Shown in pieces: positions 35,539 to 42,435 of a stretch of DNA of 64,000 bases; within the stretch, counting starts at the first letter, position 1; each line of letters opens with the position of its first letter. The notes below the pieces were generated by a model that was given only the letters and a program-made list of their open reading frames with translations, did no database searches and was not told where the DNA came from. Location: NCBI GenBank assembly GCA_015863195.1, contig JACBXO010000006.1, forward strand, positions 62,001-126,000. The letters are read 5' to 3'. A program made the translations under genes and the position numbers. This DNA comes from Aerococcaceae bacterium DSM 111022 (lineage in GTDB: Bacteria > Bacillota > Bacilli > Lactobacillales > Aerococcaceae).

Positions 35539-36726
35539 TTGAACATTTTTATATTTTTGATCATTATCATTATTGCCTTACGCTATTGGATTAAATACTC
35601 TGACGAAAAAGCTGACAGAGATTTTAATGAGAAGAACTATAGCCCTCCCCGTTCCAGTTTTATTCCACACGTTGAGTCTGAAACTCCTGAGGATTACGGT
35701 TTATATGAACCACGATACAACTTTGTCGATTCTTCTGGATACAAAGATGAACTGAATGCAATTAGACAGCTACAAAAAGATGCCATTAGATTTAAAACGG
35801 CTGTAGATTACTTTGACGGTTGGCAAGTTGACGGTAGTAAAGCTAAAGGGAAAAAGATGACCAATGGTAATATTAAAGTCATTTTACGCTGTTTCAACTC
35901 TGAATGTGAAGCAGCAATAAACAAACTGACCTTTAAGAACATTGACACAACAAAGAAAAGGATTAGAAATTCCTTTGACCAACTTAATAAGGCATTCGAA
36001 ACGAATAGAGTCCAAATTTCAAATGATTATCTTGTTTTAAAAAACAAAGAGTTACACTTGGCTTATGAATATGAAAAGAAAGTCCAAGAAGAAAAGGAAA
36101 TTCTAAGAGAGGAGAGAGAGCGTCAGCGCGAGGAGCGTGCTCTTCAAAAAGAAGTTGATGCGAAGCGTAAGAAAATCGAAAAAGAGATTACTCACCGAGA
36201 GAATATGCTCCAAGAGTTGCGAGACAGACTTTCATCTGCTTCAGAAGAAGAATACGAATCGATTGAATCTGAAATCTCGAAATTAGAAGAGAGTATAAAT
36301 AATTTTGAAGATGAGCAAAAAGATTTGGATTATAGAATCGAACATACAGGCGCAGGTTATGTTTATGTAATTTCTAATATTGGTTCTTTTGGCGAAGATG
36401 TAGTGAAAATTGGTGTTACACGAAGATTGGAACCTTTAGATCGTATCAGTGAGCTAAGTAGTGCTTCAGTTCCGTTTAGATTTGACGTTCATGCACTAAT
36501 ATTCAGTTATAAAGCTTATGAACTCGAAGCTGCTTTGCACAAAAAATTTGAAAAGAATAGGATTAATTTAATTAATAACCGAAAAGAGTTTTTCAATGTG
36601 CCTATTGATGTGATCGAGGAAGAGTTACTTCAATATAAAGATTTAACGGTTGAATTCCATAGAGAAGCAGACGCAGAGGAATATCGACAAACATTAAAGT
36701 TAAAAGCTACAAAACCCGCCGCATAA
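35539..36726 (+). CDS. Membrane-anchored DUF4041/GIY-YIG (T5orf172) nuclease, SNIPE-like
   Basis: About 395 aa. Order: an N-terminal transmembrane helix (NIFIFLIIIIIALRYW); a DUF4041-like region (about 75-190, with AVDYFDGWQVDGSKAKGK and ILRCFNSECEAAI); a long charged coiled coil (about 185-265); and a C-terminal T5orf172/Mug113 GIY-YIG nuclease domain (about 268-365) with YVYVIS, VVKIGVTRR, the Arg of DRISEL, the Glu of YELEAALHKKF and NRKEFFNV. This architecture matches my recollection of SNIPE, a membrane nuclease reported to cut phage DNA during injection. The TTG start at 35539 is preferred: the AAAGGA site ends exactly at the ATG 35530, leaving no spacing. Confidence 0.8.
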   Translation: MNIFIFLIIIIIALRYWIKYSDEKADRDFNEKNYSPPRSSFIPHVESETPEDYGLYEPRYNFVDSSGYKDELNAIRQLQKDAIRFKTAVDYFDGWQVDGSKAKGKKMTNGNIKVILRCFNSECEAAINKLTFKNIDTTKKRIRNSFDQLNKAFETNRVQISNDYLVLKNKELHLAYEYEKKVQEEKEILREERERQREERALQKEVDAKRKKIEKEITHRENMLQELRDRLSSASEEEYESIESEISKLEESINNFEDEQKDLDYRIEHTGAGYVYVISNIGSFGEDVVKIGVTRRLEPLDRISELSSASVPFRFDVHALIFSYKAYELEAALHKKFEKNRINLINNRKEFFNVPIDVIEEELLQYKDLTVEFHREADAEEYRQTLKLKATKPAA

Positions 36727-36757
36727 ATAATAAGTCAAATATTAGGAGGAAACAAAC

Positions 36758-37309
36758 ATGCCCACAATTATCGGTATTCTATTCTTAATCATTGTATTTC
36801 TATACGTTCGTCGGGACAGACCAGCACCTTCTCATAGGCCATCTCAATCGACTGGAACGGTATATAGCTACACGCCAACAGAACGATTCAGACATTCGAG
36901 ATCAATGGGCGGTGTACAAATAGACGATTATAACCAACAATTTAGGTTTGGTAAGAATAATCGTTATGTCTTAAGGTTTGAAGATGTCATTAAATATGAA
37001 ATACACGAGGATGGCCAAACAATTATGTCTGGTGGATTATCTATCGGTCGTGCATTAGTTGGTAGAGCTTTGGTCGGTGGTGTTGGTGCTGTGATGGGTG
37101 GTGTAACTGGGAAGAAAAAAGGTAGAGATATTGCTACTAGTGTAGAGGTCCTAGTAACAATGCGTGGCCAAAATTCAGGATTGCATCGCATTAACTTATT
37201 AAGCAAAAAAACTAAAAAATCATCTAATCAATACAGAAATGCGATTCTAAACGCACAAGATATCATTGCATTGTTTGATGTTAAACTGGATGAATTAGGG
37301 TTGAGATAA
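36758..37309 (+). CDS. Membrane protein with glycine-zipper, unknown
   Basis: 183 aa. An N-terminal transmembrane helix (PTIIGILFLIIVFLYV) is followed by a basic Ser/Pro-rich linker, a beta-rich domain resembling a small PH-like fold (FRFGKNNRYVLRFEDVIKYEIHEDG) and a glycine zipper (RALVGGVGAVMGGVTGKKKG, near residues 108-127) that could pack in or on the membrane. It lies 31 bases after the nuclease gene with its own AGGAGG, so they are likely co-expressed. A partner of the membrane nuclease is a reasonable guess, not shown. Confidence 0.65.
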   Translation: MPTIIGILFLIIVFLYVRRDRPAPSHRPSQSTGTVYSYTPTERFRHSRSMGGVQIDDYNQQFRFGKNNRYVLRFEDVIKYEIHEDGQTIMSGGLSIGRALVGRALVGGVGAVMGGVTGKKKGRDIATSVEVLVTMRGQNSGLHRINLLSKKTKKSSNQYRNAILNAQDIIALFDVKLDELGLR

Positions 37310-37318
37310 TAGAATTCT

Positions 37319-37360
37319 ACTGGAAAGCAACTAGAAAACAACTGGAAATTACTAGAATTC
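37319..37360 (+). repeat. Four helically phased ACTRGAA repeats
   Basis: ACTGGAAA at 37319, ACTAGAAA at 37330, ACTGGAAA at 37341 and ACTAGAAT at 37351: periods 11, 11 and 10 bases. TAGAATTC occurs at both edges of the block. Non-coding, just before the Abi module. It could be a protein-binding array. Confidence 0.6.
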
Positions 37361-37440
37361 ATTGGTTTTTCTACCGAAAATCTACCGCAAACGTATGGGA
37401 TTGCAGACGGTACATTTAGTTGTGATTTAAAACAGAACTA

Positions 37441-37469
37441 TTGACATATAATAAAAATAATAATAGAAT
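37441..37469 (+). promoter_or_regulatory. Strong promoter of the AbiF-associated RNA
   Basis: Perfect -35 TTGACA (37441-37446), 17-base spacer, -10 TAGAAT (37464-37469). It is the strongest promoter in the element by consensus match and points at the small RNA. Confidence 0.85.
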
Positions 37470-37473
37470 GATG

Positions 37474-37546
37474 GTAGAGATAGTGCAGATTACTCTACGG
37501 AGACCTGCGCGACGCCCTCATTCTATTGAATGGGGGCGTTTTTTAT
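37474..37546 (+). ncRNA. Small structured RNA upstream of the HEPN Abi gene (candidate antitoxin RNA)
   Basis: Between promoter and toxin gene. Stem 1 GTAGAG/CTCTAC (37474-37479/37493-37498). Its loop carries GTGCAG (37483-37488), which can pair with CTGCGC (37505-37510, one G-T), giving an H-type pseudoknot. A terminator hairpin CGCCCTCATTC/GAATGGGGGCG (37512-37522/37527-37537) follows, with six T. The order promoter-RNA-terminator-toxin resembles RNA-antitoxin systems. RNA partners of AbiF-type proteins have been reported, but I cannot match this RNA to a known family here. The exact 5' end is estimated. Confidence 0.7.
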
Positions 37547-38498
37547 TAAAAAATTTAAAACTCTTGATGAACAATTAGCCATTTTACACAGCAGAGGCTT
37601 AAAGATAACAGATTACAAAGCTTCAAAACAGTATCTTTTAACAAATAATTATTACAACATCATAAATGGTTACAGCAAATATTTTATGAACAACAATAAC
37701 CATTATTTGCCCGACGCTACATTTGATGAAATATCTCATTTATATTTTTTCGAGAAAGAAATAAAAGATTTAATCTTTAAGTTTATATTAGAAGCTGAAA
37801 ATCATATCAAGTATGTTGTGGCCTATCAATTTTCAAAAGAATATAAAGACATACCTTATGCATATCTTCAAACAAGTTCATATTCTCAGGATAACATACT
37901 GAGCATCGGTTATATCACTAGTAAATTTTCAAAAATCATTAAAGATAATACATATTCCAGACATGATAATTCTATTAAACATTATGTCAAAAAACACAAA
38001 GATGTTCCAATCTGGGTATTAGTTGATTACCTCACATTTGGAGAATTATACTCGTTCATGAAGGTATTGCCTCCTAGCCTACTCAACAAAATTGCCAGTA
38101 ATTTGTGTAGCTTTATTTCAGAACACACCAGAATAACAACACCTTTTACATTTACAATTTTACTTTCATTTATGGATAATATTAGAGATGTTCGTAATCG
38201 ATGTGCCCATGGAAATAAACTGCTCGGTTACAAATATAGATCGAATCTTAAATATTACGTAGATGTACATAAAAAATATAATATCAAAAACAATTCAACT
38301 AAAAATGATGTATATAGTGTATTCATTGTTTTACAATGTTTTTTAAGTAAAATTCAGTATGCCCAATTACATAACAAACTAATCAAACGCTTTAGTCGGC
38401 TAGAAAGAAAACTGAATAGTATATCAGTTAATAATATACTCAACGCTCTCGGCTTTCCTGATAATTGGCATAACGAAACTTCTATCTTGACACATTAG
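37530..38498 (+). CDS. Abi family HEPN protein (AbiF/AbiD-like, Abi_2)
   Basis: 322 aa if started at ATG 37530. N-terminal KTLDEQLAILHSRGLKI is typical of Abi_2 proteins; ASKQYLLTNNYYNIINGY and FEKEIKDLIFKFILEAENHIK follow. The C-terminal half has VRNRCAHGN, an RX4H motif of HEPN ribonucleases (R222 to H227), preceded by the VPIWVLVDYLTFGELYSF segment of the family. Such proteins abort phage infection by cutting RNA. The ATG lies inside the 3' arm of the RNA terminator hairpin and has no ribosome site, so expression should need readthrough and be weak. A downstream non-ATG start cannot be excluded. Confidence 0.85.
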   Translation: MGAFFIKKFKTLDEQLAILHSRGLKITDYKASKQYLLTNNYYNIINGYSKYFMNNNNHYLPDATFDEISHLYFFEKEIKDLIFKFILEAENHIKYVVAYQFSKEYKDIPYAYLQTSSYSQDNILSIGYITSKFSKIIKDNTYSRHDNSIKHYVKKHKDVPIWVLVDYLTFGELYSFMKVLPPSLLNKIASNLCSFISEHTRITTPFTFTILLSFMDNIRDVRNRCAHGNKLLGYKYRSNLKYYVDVHKKYNIKNNSTKNDVYSVFIVLQCFLSKIQYAQLHNKLIKRFSRLERKLNSISVNNILNALGFPDNWHNETSILTH

Positions 38499-38510
38499 AA
38501 TACTTAATAA

Positions 38511-38550
38511 AATCTCACTCCCATAACTTTGGCGAGTCAGGAGTGAGATT
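38511..38550 (+). terminator. Hairpin after the Abi gene
   Basis: Perfect 11-bp stem AATCTCACTCC/GGAGTGAGATT (38511-38521/38540-38550). Weak T tail. Before int a second small hairpin AGGGC/GCCCT is seen. Confidence 0.6.
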
Positions 38551-38612
38551 AATAGAAGATAACCACAGGGCTATCTATGCCCTATTATACCAAATAATAG
38601 GAGGAAATTAGA

Positions 38613-39749
38613 ATGTGGATTGAGAACGAACCAAGCGGAAAATTTAAGTACAGAGAGACCTACACTGATCCGCTCACAGGTAAAAATAAAACAACCTCGC
38701 TCACTTACACCAAAAAAGCAACTCGAGGCAGTAAGTTGTGGAACGAAATGGCTATGAAATTACAACAAAAAATTGACGATAAATTAAGCGAGTATAATGC
38801 AAACTCGGACAATTTAACGCTGAGAGAATTGCTAGAAAATTGGCTAGTTGGATACGAGGAAACAGTCAAAAGGTCAACTTATTTACGGACCATAACGAAC
38901 GTTAAAACGCTAAATAAACACTTAGGAGACTACCTTGTGGAGAAGCTTGAGGCGTATCATTTTAACCGATTCTACGATAAGTTATTGACTGATAAGACGC
39001 ACAAATATGCGAGTGTCCAACAAATACACTCAATTGTTAAACGTGTGATGATACACGCCTATAAATACTATGGCATCGATAAAAGTGAGCTGTCGAGGTT
39101 GCTGGAAGTACCTAACAAAAACGTATCTAAAAAAGACGAGTATAAGTTTTTGGAACGACACGAATTAAAACAAGTGATCAATTACTTAGAAAATAAAGAT
39201 AAGTTGATGTATGCACGGATGGTTCAAATTATGGCTAATTGTGGAATGCGTTATGGAGAGCTAGTATCGGTAGATTATAAAGAAGATATAAACTTTCAAG
39301 ATAACTCAATGGTCATACGAAAAACATATAATTTCGATACGAATGAATTTACGTCCACTAAAACAGACAGAGAACGTATTATTTATTTTAGTGATGGTGT
39401 GGCCAAAACGATTAAAAAACAAATGCAACATAGCCAACTAAGGACCATCAAACACAATCTCAATAGAGAAACTAATTTGTTGTTTACCTCAGTTAATGGC
39501 AGACCACCGCTCATCACGGATTTTAATCGGTGGCTAGGCCGTGTTCCTGGAATCGATAAACGCATCACGACTCATATATTTCGTCACACGTTCATCAGCT
39601 TAGCAATTGAACAAGGCATGAGTAAAGAACTGATCCAGCAGCAAGTCGGTCATGTGGATAATAAAATGATTGATACGATATATTCCCACGTTACCGCAGG
39701 AAGAACTGAGCAACAAAAAAAGGCAATGCTAGACTTTAAAATCGTCTAA
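38613..39749 (+). CDS. int: Tyrosine-recombinase integrase
   Basis: 378 aa phage-type integrase. An N-terminal arm-binding AP2-like domain (FKYRETYTDPLTGKNK) is followed by a core-binding SAM-like domain (LRELLENWLVGYEETVK) and a catalytic domain with all key residues: Arg in NCGMRYGEL, HIFRHTF (His and Arg), GHVD (His) and the nucleophile Tyr in DTIYSHV near the C terminus. It should catalyse site-specific integration at the rpmA end. It lies 80 bases from attR, the usual place. AGGAGG precedes the ATG. No frameshift, so probably active. Confidence 0.95.
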   Translation: MWIENEPSGKFKYRETYTDPLTGKNKTTSLTYTKKATRGSKLWNEMAMKLQQKIDDKLSEYNANSDNLTLRELLENWLVGYEETVKRSTYLRTITNVKTLNKHLGDYLVEKLEAYHFNRFYDKLLTDKTHKYASVQQIHSIVKRVMIHAYKYYGIDKSELSRLLEVPNKNVSKKDEYKFLERHELKQVINYLENKDKLMYARMVQIMANCGMRYGELVSVDYKEDINFQDNSMVIRKTYNFDTNEFTSTKTDRERIIYFSDGVAKTIKKQMQHSQLRTIKHNLNRETNLLFTSVNGRPPLITDFNRWLGRVPGIDKRITTHIFRHTFISLAIEQGMSKELIQQQVGHVDNKMIDTIYSHVTAGRTEQQKKAMLDFKIV

Positions 39750-39761
39750 GATTGCCTTGAA

Positions 39762-39782
39762 ATTCCCCTTATATTCCCCTTA
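39762..39782 (+). repeat. Tandem ATTCCCCTTA, candidate integrase arm sites, right end
   Basis: Two identical 10-base copies (39762-39771 and 39773-39782) with 11-base period, between int and attR. Related sites lie at 33126-33145 near attL. Confidence 0.5.
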
Positions 39783-39829
39783 GGAAATAAAATGAGCTAA
39801 AAATGTATTACAAACGTTGGTATAAAGCG

Positions 39830-39864
39830 ATTAAGCTTCAACCGCTACTGGGTATACTGAAACT
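39830..39864. repeat. attR, 35-bp direct repeat in the rpmA 3' end
   Basis: Identical to 32989-33023. On the minus strand it covers the last codons of rpmA including the stop (39831-39833). Confidence 0.93.
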
Positions 39865-40121
39865 TGTTTTTGTTTTTTACCTTTACGTTCGAACTTAACA
39901 ACACCATCGATTTTAGCGAATAATGTGTCATCTCCACCACGACCAACGTTTTGACCTGGGTGAATTTTAGTTCCGCGTTGACGGTATAAAATTGTTCCGC
40001 CGTGTACTGTTTCTCCGTCAGCTGCTTTAGCACCTAAACGTTTAGCATTTGAGTCACGACCGTTTTGAGTAGATCCGCCACCTTTTTTAGTTGCGAATAA
40101 TTGTAGATTTAACTTTAACAT
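39831..40121 (-). CDS. rpmA: 50S ribosomal protein bL27 precursor
   Basis: 96 aa. The N-terminal extension LKLNLQLFA before [14 protein letters not shown] is the Firmicutes-type leader that Prp removes after FA. The rest ([34 protein letters not shown]) is standard L27. Its last 11 codons are the attachment site; the coding sequence remains intact. The usual terminator is now 6.8 kb away on the other side of the element. Confidence 0.97.
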   Translation of the reverse strand: MLKLNLQLFATKKGGGSTQNGRDSNAKRLGAKAADGETVHGGTILYRQRGTKIHPGQNVGRGGDDTLFAKIDGVVKFERKGKKQKQVSVYPVAVEA

Positions 40122-40136
40122 ATTGGTACCTCCTAG

Positions 40137-40472
40137 TTATTTTATTGTTATATTAATAAATTCAGGATAATTTTCCATTAAGACCGAAAGCGCAAATTCT
40201 AAATGTCTCAATAATAGTTGCGCATCACTAGAAGTTTCATCGTTCGATATTTCAGGTAAAGTCAATTTTAAATACCCACCTTCAACATTATTAACATCCG
40301 TTAGAACCGGAATACTTAATAATTGTTGGAGCGAATTCTCAATTGAAATCACTTGACTCGATACTGCCGCGCAGACAATATCATATCCATGATCGGCAAA
40401 ACCTGCATGACCAGACAATTCAATCTCTTGAATATTCTGAACATTATCTTTCTTAATGTTGATCTGAATCAT
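40137..40472 (-). CDS. prp: Ribosomal-processing cysteine protease Prp
   Basis: 111 aa. It contains SGHAGFADHGYDIVCAAVSS, with the catalytic His (GHA) and Cys (VCAAVS) of the Prp family. It cleaves the L27 N-terminal extension encoded next door. The start overlaps the rplU stop by one base, so it is translationally coupled in the rplU-prp-rpmA operon. Confidence 0.93.
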   Translation of the reverse strand: MIQINIKKDNVQNIQEIELSGHAGFADHGYDIVCAAVSSQVISIENSLQQLLSIPVLTDVNNVEGGYLKLTLPEISNDETSSDAQLLLRHLEFALSVLMENYPEFINITIK

Positions 40473-40780
40473 TATGCGTTAATTGAGTTGATAGTTAATT
40501 TAGTATATGGTTGACGGTGACCTAATTTACGGTGAGAGTCTTTACGACGACGGTAACGGAATACTGTTAATTTCTTACCGCGACCTTGTTTTTCAACCGT
40601 AGCTTCAACTGTTGCGCCTTCAACGAAAGGAGTACCAACTTTAGTAGATTCTCCACCTACAAATACTACCTCGTTAAAAGTAACTGTTTCACCTTCAGCT
40701 ACATCTAATTTCTCAACAAAGACTGTTTGTCCTTCTTCAACTTTTACTTGCTTTCCGCCTGTTTTAATAATTGCGTACAT
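40472..40780 (-). CDS. rplU: 50S ribosomal protein bL21
   Basis: 102 aa. It starts [17 protein letters not shown] and ends in the conserved [20 protein letters not shown] block. Part of the large ribosomal subunit. GGAGGTG precedes the ATG. First gene of its operon, behind a leader of about 105 bases. Confidence 0.97.
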   Translation of the reverse strand: MYAIIKTGGKQVKVEEGQTVFVEKLDVAEGETVTFNEVVFVGGESTKVGTPFVEGATVEATVEKQGRGKKLTVFRYRRRKDSHRKLGHRQPYTKLTINSINA

Positions 40781-40888
40781 TCAAGCACCTCCTATAATAT
40801 AATTACACCGAGACTCGCCATGTTAAGTGATCAAAAGATACTTACAAACTCAACTTGTGCGGTTGCAGATGGGTGCACAAATACAACG
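40781..40888 (-). promoter_or_regulatory. rplU 5' leader, probable L21 leader RNA
   Basis: About 100 bases between the transcription start and rplU. Position and length fit the L21 leader element of Firmicutes, a candidate autoregulatory structure. It contains short stems such as GTGCACCCATCTGCAACCGCAC (pairing GTGC with GCAC). I could not check it against a covariance model. Confidence 0.5.
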
Positions 40889-40893
40889 TTAAT

Positions 40894-40922
40894 ATCATAC
40901 CAAAACGGGCATCTCACGTCAA
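40894..40922 (-). promoter_or_regulatory. rplU operon promoter
   Basis: Minus strand: -35 TTGACG (40917-40922), 17 bases, -10 TATGAT (40894-40899). It overlaps the intergenic gap before the deacetylase stop. Confidence 0.8.
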
Positions 40923-40942
40923 GTTATTTTTTACTTTAATAA

Positions 40943-42265
40943 TTAAAATCGGCGGTAAAAATCAACTTGTGTTGGTTCAACAAATCGGTAGCCTTCTTCT
41001 TTAAGATATGGAATGATTAATTTTAATGCATCAACAGTGTACTGAGCAGTATCATGCATGAGTATTACCGAGTGACGGTGAAGATTGTTCTTCACATTCT
41101 CAAAAATTGCTTCTGCATCTTGAAGTTCCCAATCGGCAGAATCGGTATTCCACATAATTGACGTCATATCACCAGCCAATTCAATTTCTCTCGGTCCACC
41201 CGATCCAAATGGTAATCGGAATAAATCAGGCATTACTCCCGTCTCATCATAAATCGACTCAGTCGTCCATCGATATTGCTTTAGAACCTCTTCGGGTGTT
41301 TCTACTGCTAAATCAGGGTGGTTATATGTATGATTACCAATAATATGACCGCGCTCAACAATTTCTCTTGCAATATGCGGTGAATCGTCAACATAAGCCC
41401 CCATCACAAAGAATGTTCCAACAATATCGTGTTCTTCTAGAATTTCCAATACTTGGGTTGTGTATTCTTCATTGGGTCCATCATCAAAAGTTAAAGCCAC
41501 TAATTTACCCGGGTCCATTGGTGTTAATTCAAAGCGACTAGCCAACGAATCAACCTGATACATCTCATCTAGAAACTCATCTGAGAAGTATTGTGTCGTA
41601 AATTCATCGACAATAACCTCACACAAGTCATCTAAATAGGCTTGGTACTCAGCAATCACTGGGAATGTCGGCGCATGTTCTTCGATGCCAACAAAAGTAT
41701 CATCATATTGACTAACAAATGATACTGCCTCAGGAATATCAGCGCGTTCCTTCACTATAGGTGCCTTTGATAAATCAATTTCGTTATGGAATAAATCCAT
41801 TTTAGTCAAATCTTCTTGGGCATTTTGCACTAAAGTAGTTGCTTCTTTATAAAATACATCCTCTTTATCTACTTGCTCCAAATAATTCGTTGCTTGATCA
41901 ACTGTTTCAGCAGATACTGTTTGGTTAAAATGCGGCTCTTCATTTAACGATTCAGGATGATAAATCGAAGTCATCAATTCATGTAACTCAAATTTTTCTT
42001 CTGCTTCATTTAATTTTGCATGACTTGGTCTATGTCTGTCTAATTTTTGTTGAATCGCATTGAATTCATCTTTCGTTAAATTAGTATTAATCATCTCTTG
42101 GTTATCATCAATATATAATTGAGACATCAATGTTTGAGCTTCACTTGCATCAATTCGATTTGCAGGATTAAAAAAAATGAATCCCCATAACAATACTAGA
42201 ACTGCTACTAGACCCATATTAACTTTAGTAATTTTTTGTTGTAATTCTTTCGATAATTTTTCCAT
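40943..42265 (-). CDS. Membrane-anchored polysaccharide deacetylase
   Basis: 440 aa. An N-terminal transmembrane anchor (NMGLVAVLVLLWGFIFF) is followed by a helical linker domain (about 40-240) that I do not recognise, then a NodB deacetylase domain (about 250-440) with VALTFDDGPNEEYT (catalytic Asp and metal Asp), IGNHTYNHPDL (metal His pair), LFRLPFGSGG and ILMHDT. Similar enzymes (PgdA, PdaA types) deacetylate peptidoglycan N-acetylglucosamine, giving lysozyme resistance. Substrate inferred from family. Single gene, minus strand. Confidence 0.9.
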   Translation of the reverse strand: MEKLSKELQQKITKVNMGLVAVLVLLWGFIFFNPANRIDASEAQTLMSQLYIDDNQEMINTNLTKDEFNAIQQKLDRHRPSHAKLNEAEEKFELHELMTSIYHPESLNEEPHFNQTVSAETVDQATNYLEQVDKEDVFYKEATTLVQNAQEDLTKMDLFHNEIDLSKAPIVKERADIPEAVSFVSQYDDTFVGIEEHAPTFPVIAEYQAYLDDLCEVIVDEFTTQYFSDEFLDEMYQVDSLASRFELTPMDPGKLVALTFDDGPNEEYTTQVLEILEEHDIVGTFFVMGAYVDDSPHIAREIVERGHIIGNHTYNHPDLAVETPEEVLKQYRWTTESIYDETGVMPDLFRLPFGSGGPREIELAGDMTSIMWNTDSADWELQDAEAIFENVKNNLHRHSVILMHDTAQYTVDALKLIIPYLKEEGYRFVEPTQVDFYRRF

Positions 42266-42355
42266 AATGCCCCCAAGATATTATAATAATAATTCTATAA
42301 TATATGATATTTGATTTATCTTCAAATCAAATTTGGGATAATATCCCACGAATAC

Positions 42356-42397
42356 AAAAATAGCCATCAAACTCGTAATTACTGAGTTTAATGGCTA
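42356..42397 (-). terminator. Terminator after the DUF1002 gene
   Basis: TAGCCATTAAACTC/GAGTTTGATGGCTA on the minus strand (42361-42374/42384-42397, one G-T pair) followed by five T. Confidence 0.85.
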
Positions 42398-42435
42398 AAG
42401 TTAAGGCTAATTGCCCTATTTAACATAAGTATTGA

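Larger units (their letters stand above)
32989..39864. mobile_element. Integrative defence element in the 3' end of rpmA
   Basis: Bounded by a perfect 35-bp direct repeat (32989-33023 and 39830-39864) containing the end of rpmA. Repeat-to-repeat distance is about 6.84 kb. It encodes one tyrosine integrase next to the right end. Cargo: two microproteins, an HTH protein, a wHTH-like protein, an S24 repressor remnant, an exported lipoprotein, a secreted protein, a membrane-anchored DUF4041/GIY-YIG protein with a membrane neighbour, and an AbiF-like HEPN gene with an RNA. No primase, Rep, capsid, portal, terminase, relaxase or recognisable excisionase is present. The integration keeps rpmA intact. 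It could be a reduced phage satellite or a small integrative island. Confidence 0.9.

Noticed and set aside
32989-39864. Complete prophage
   Set aside because: No terminase, portal, capsid, tail, lysis or replication genes; total length under 7 kb.
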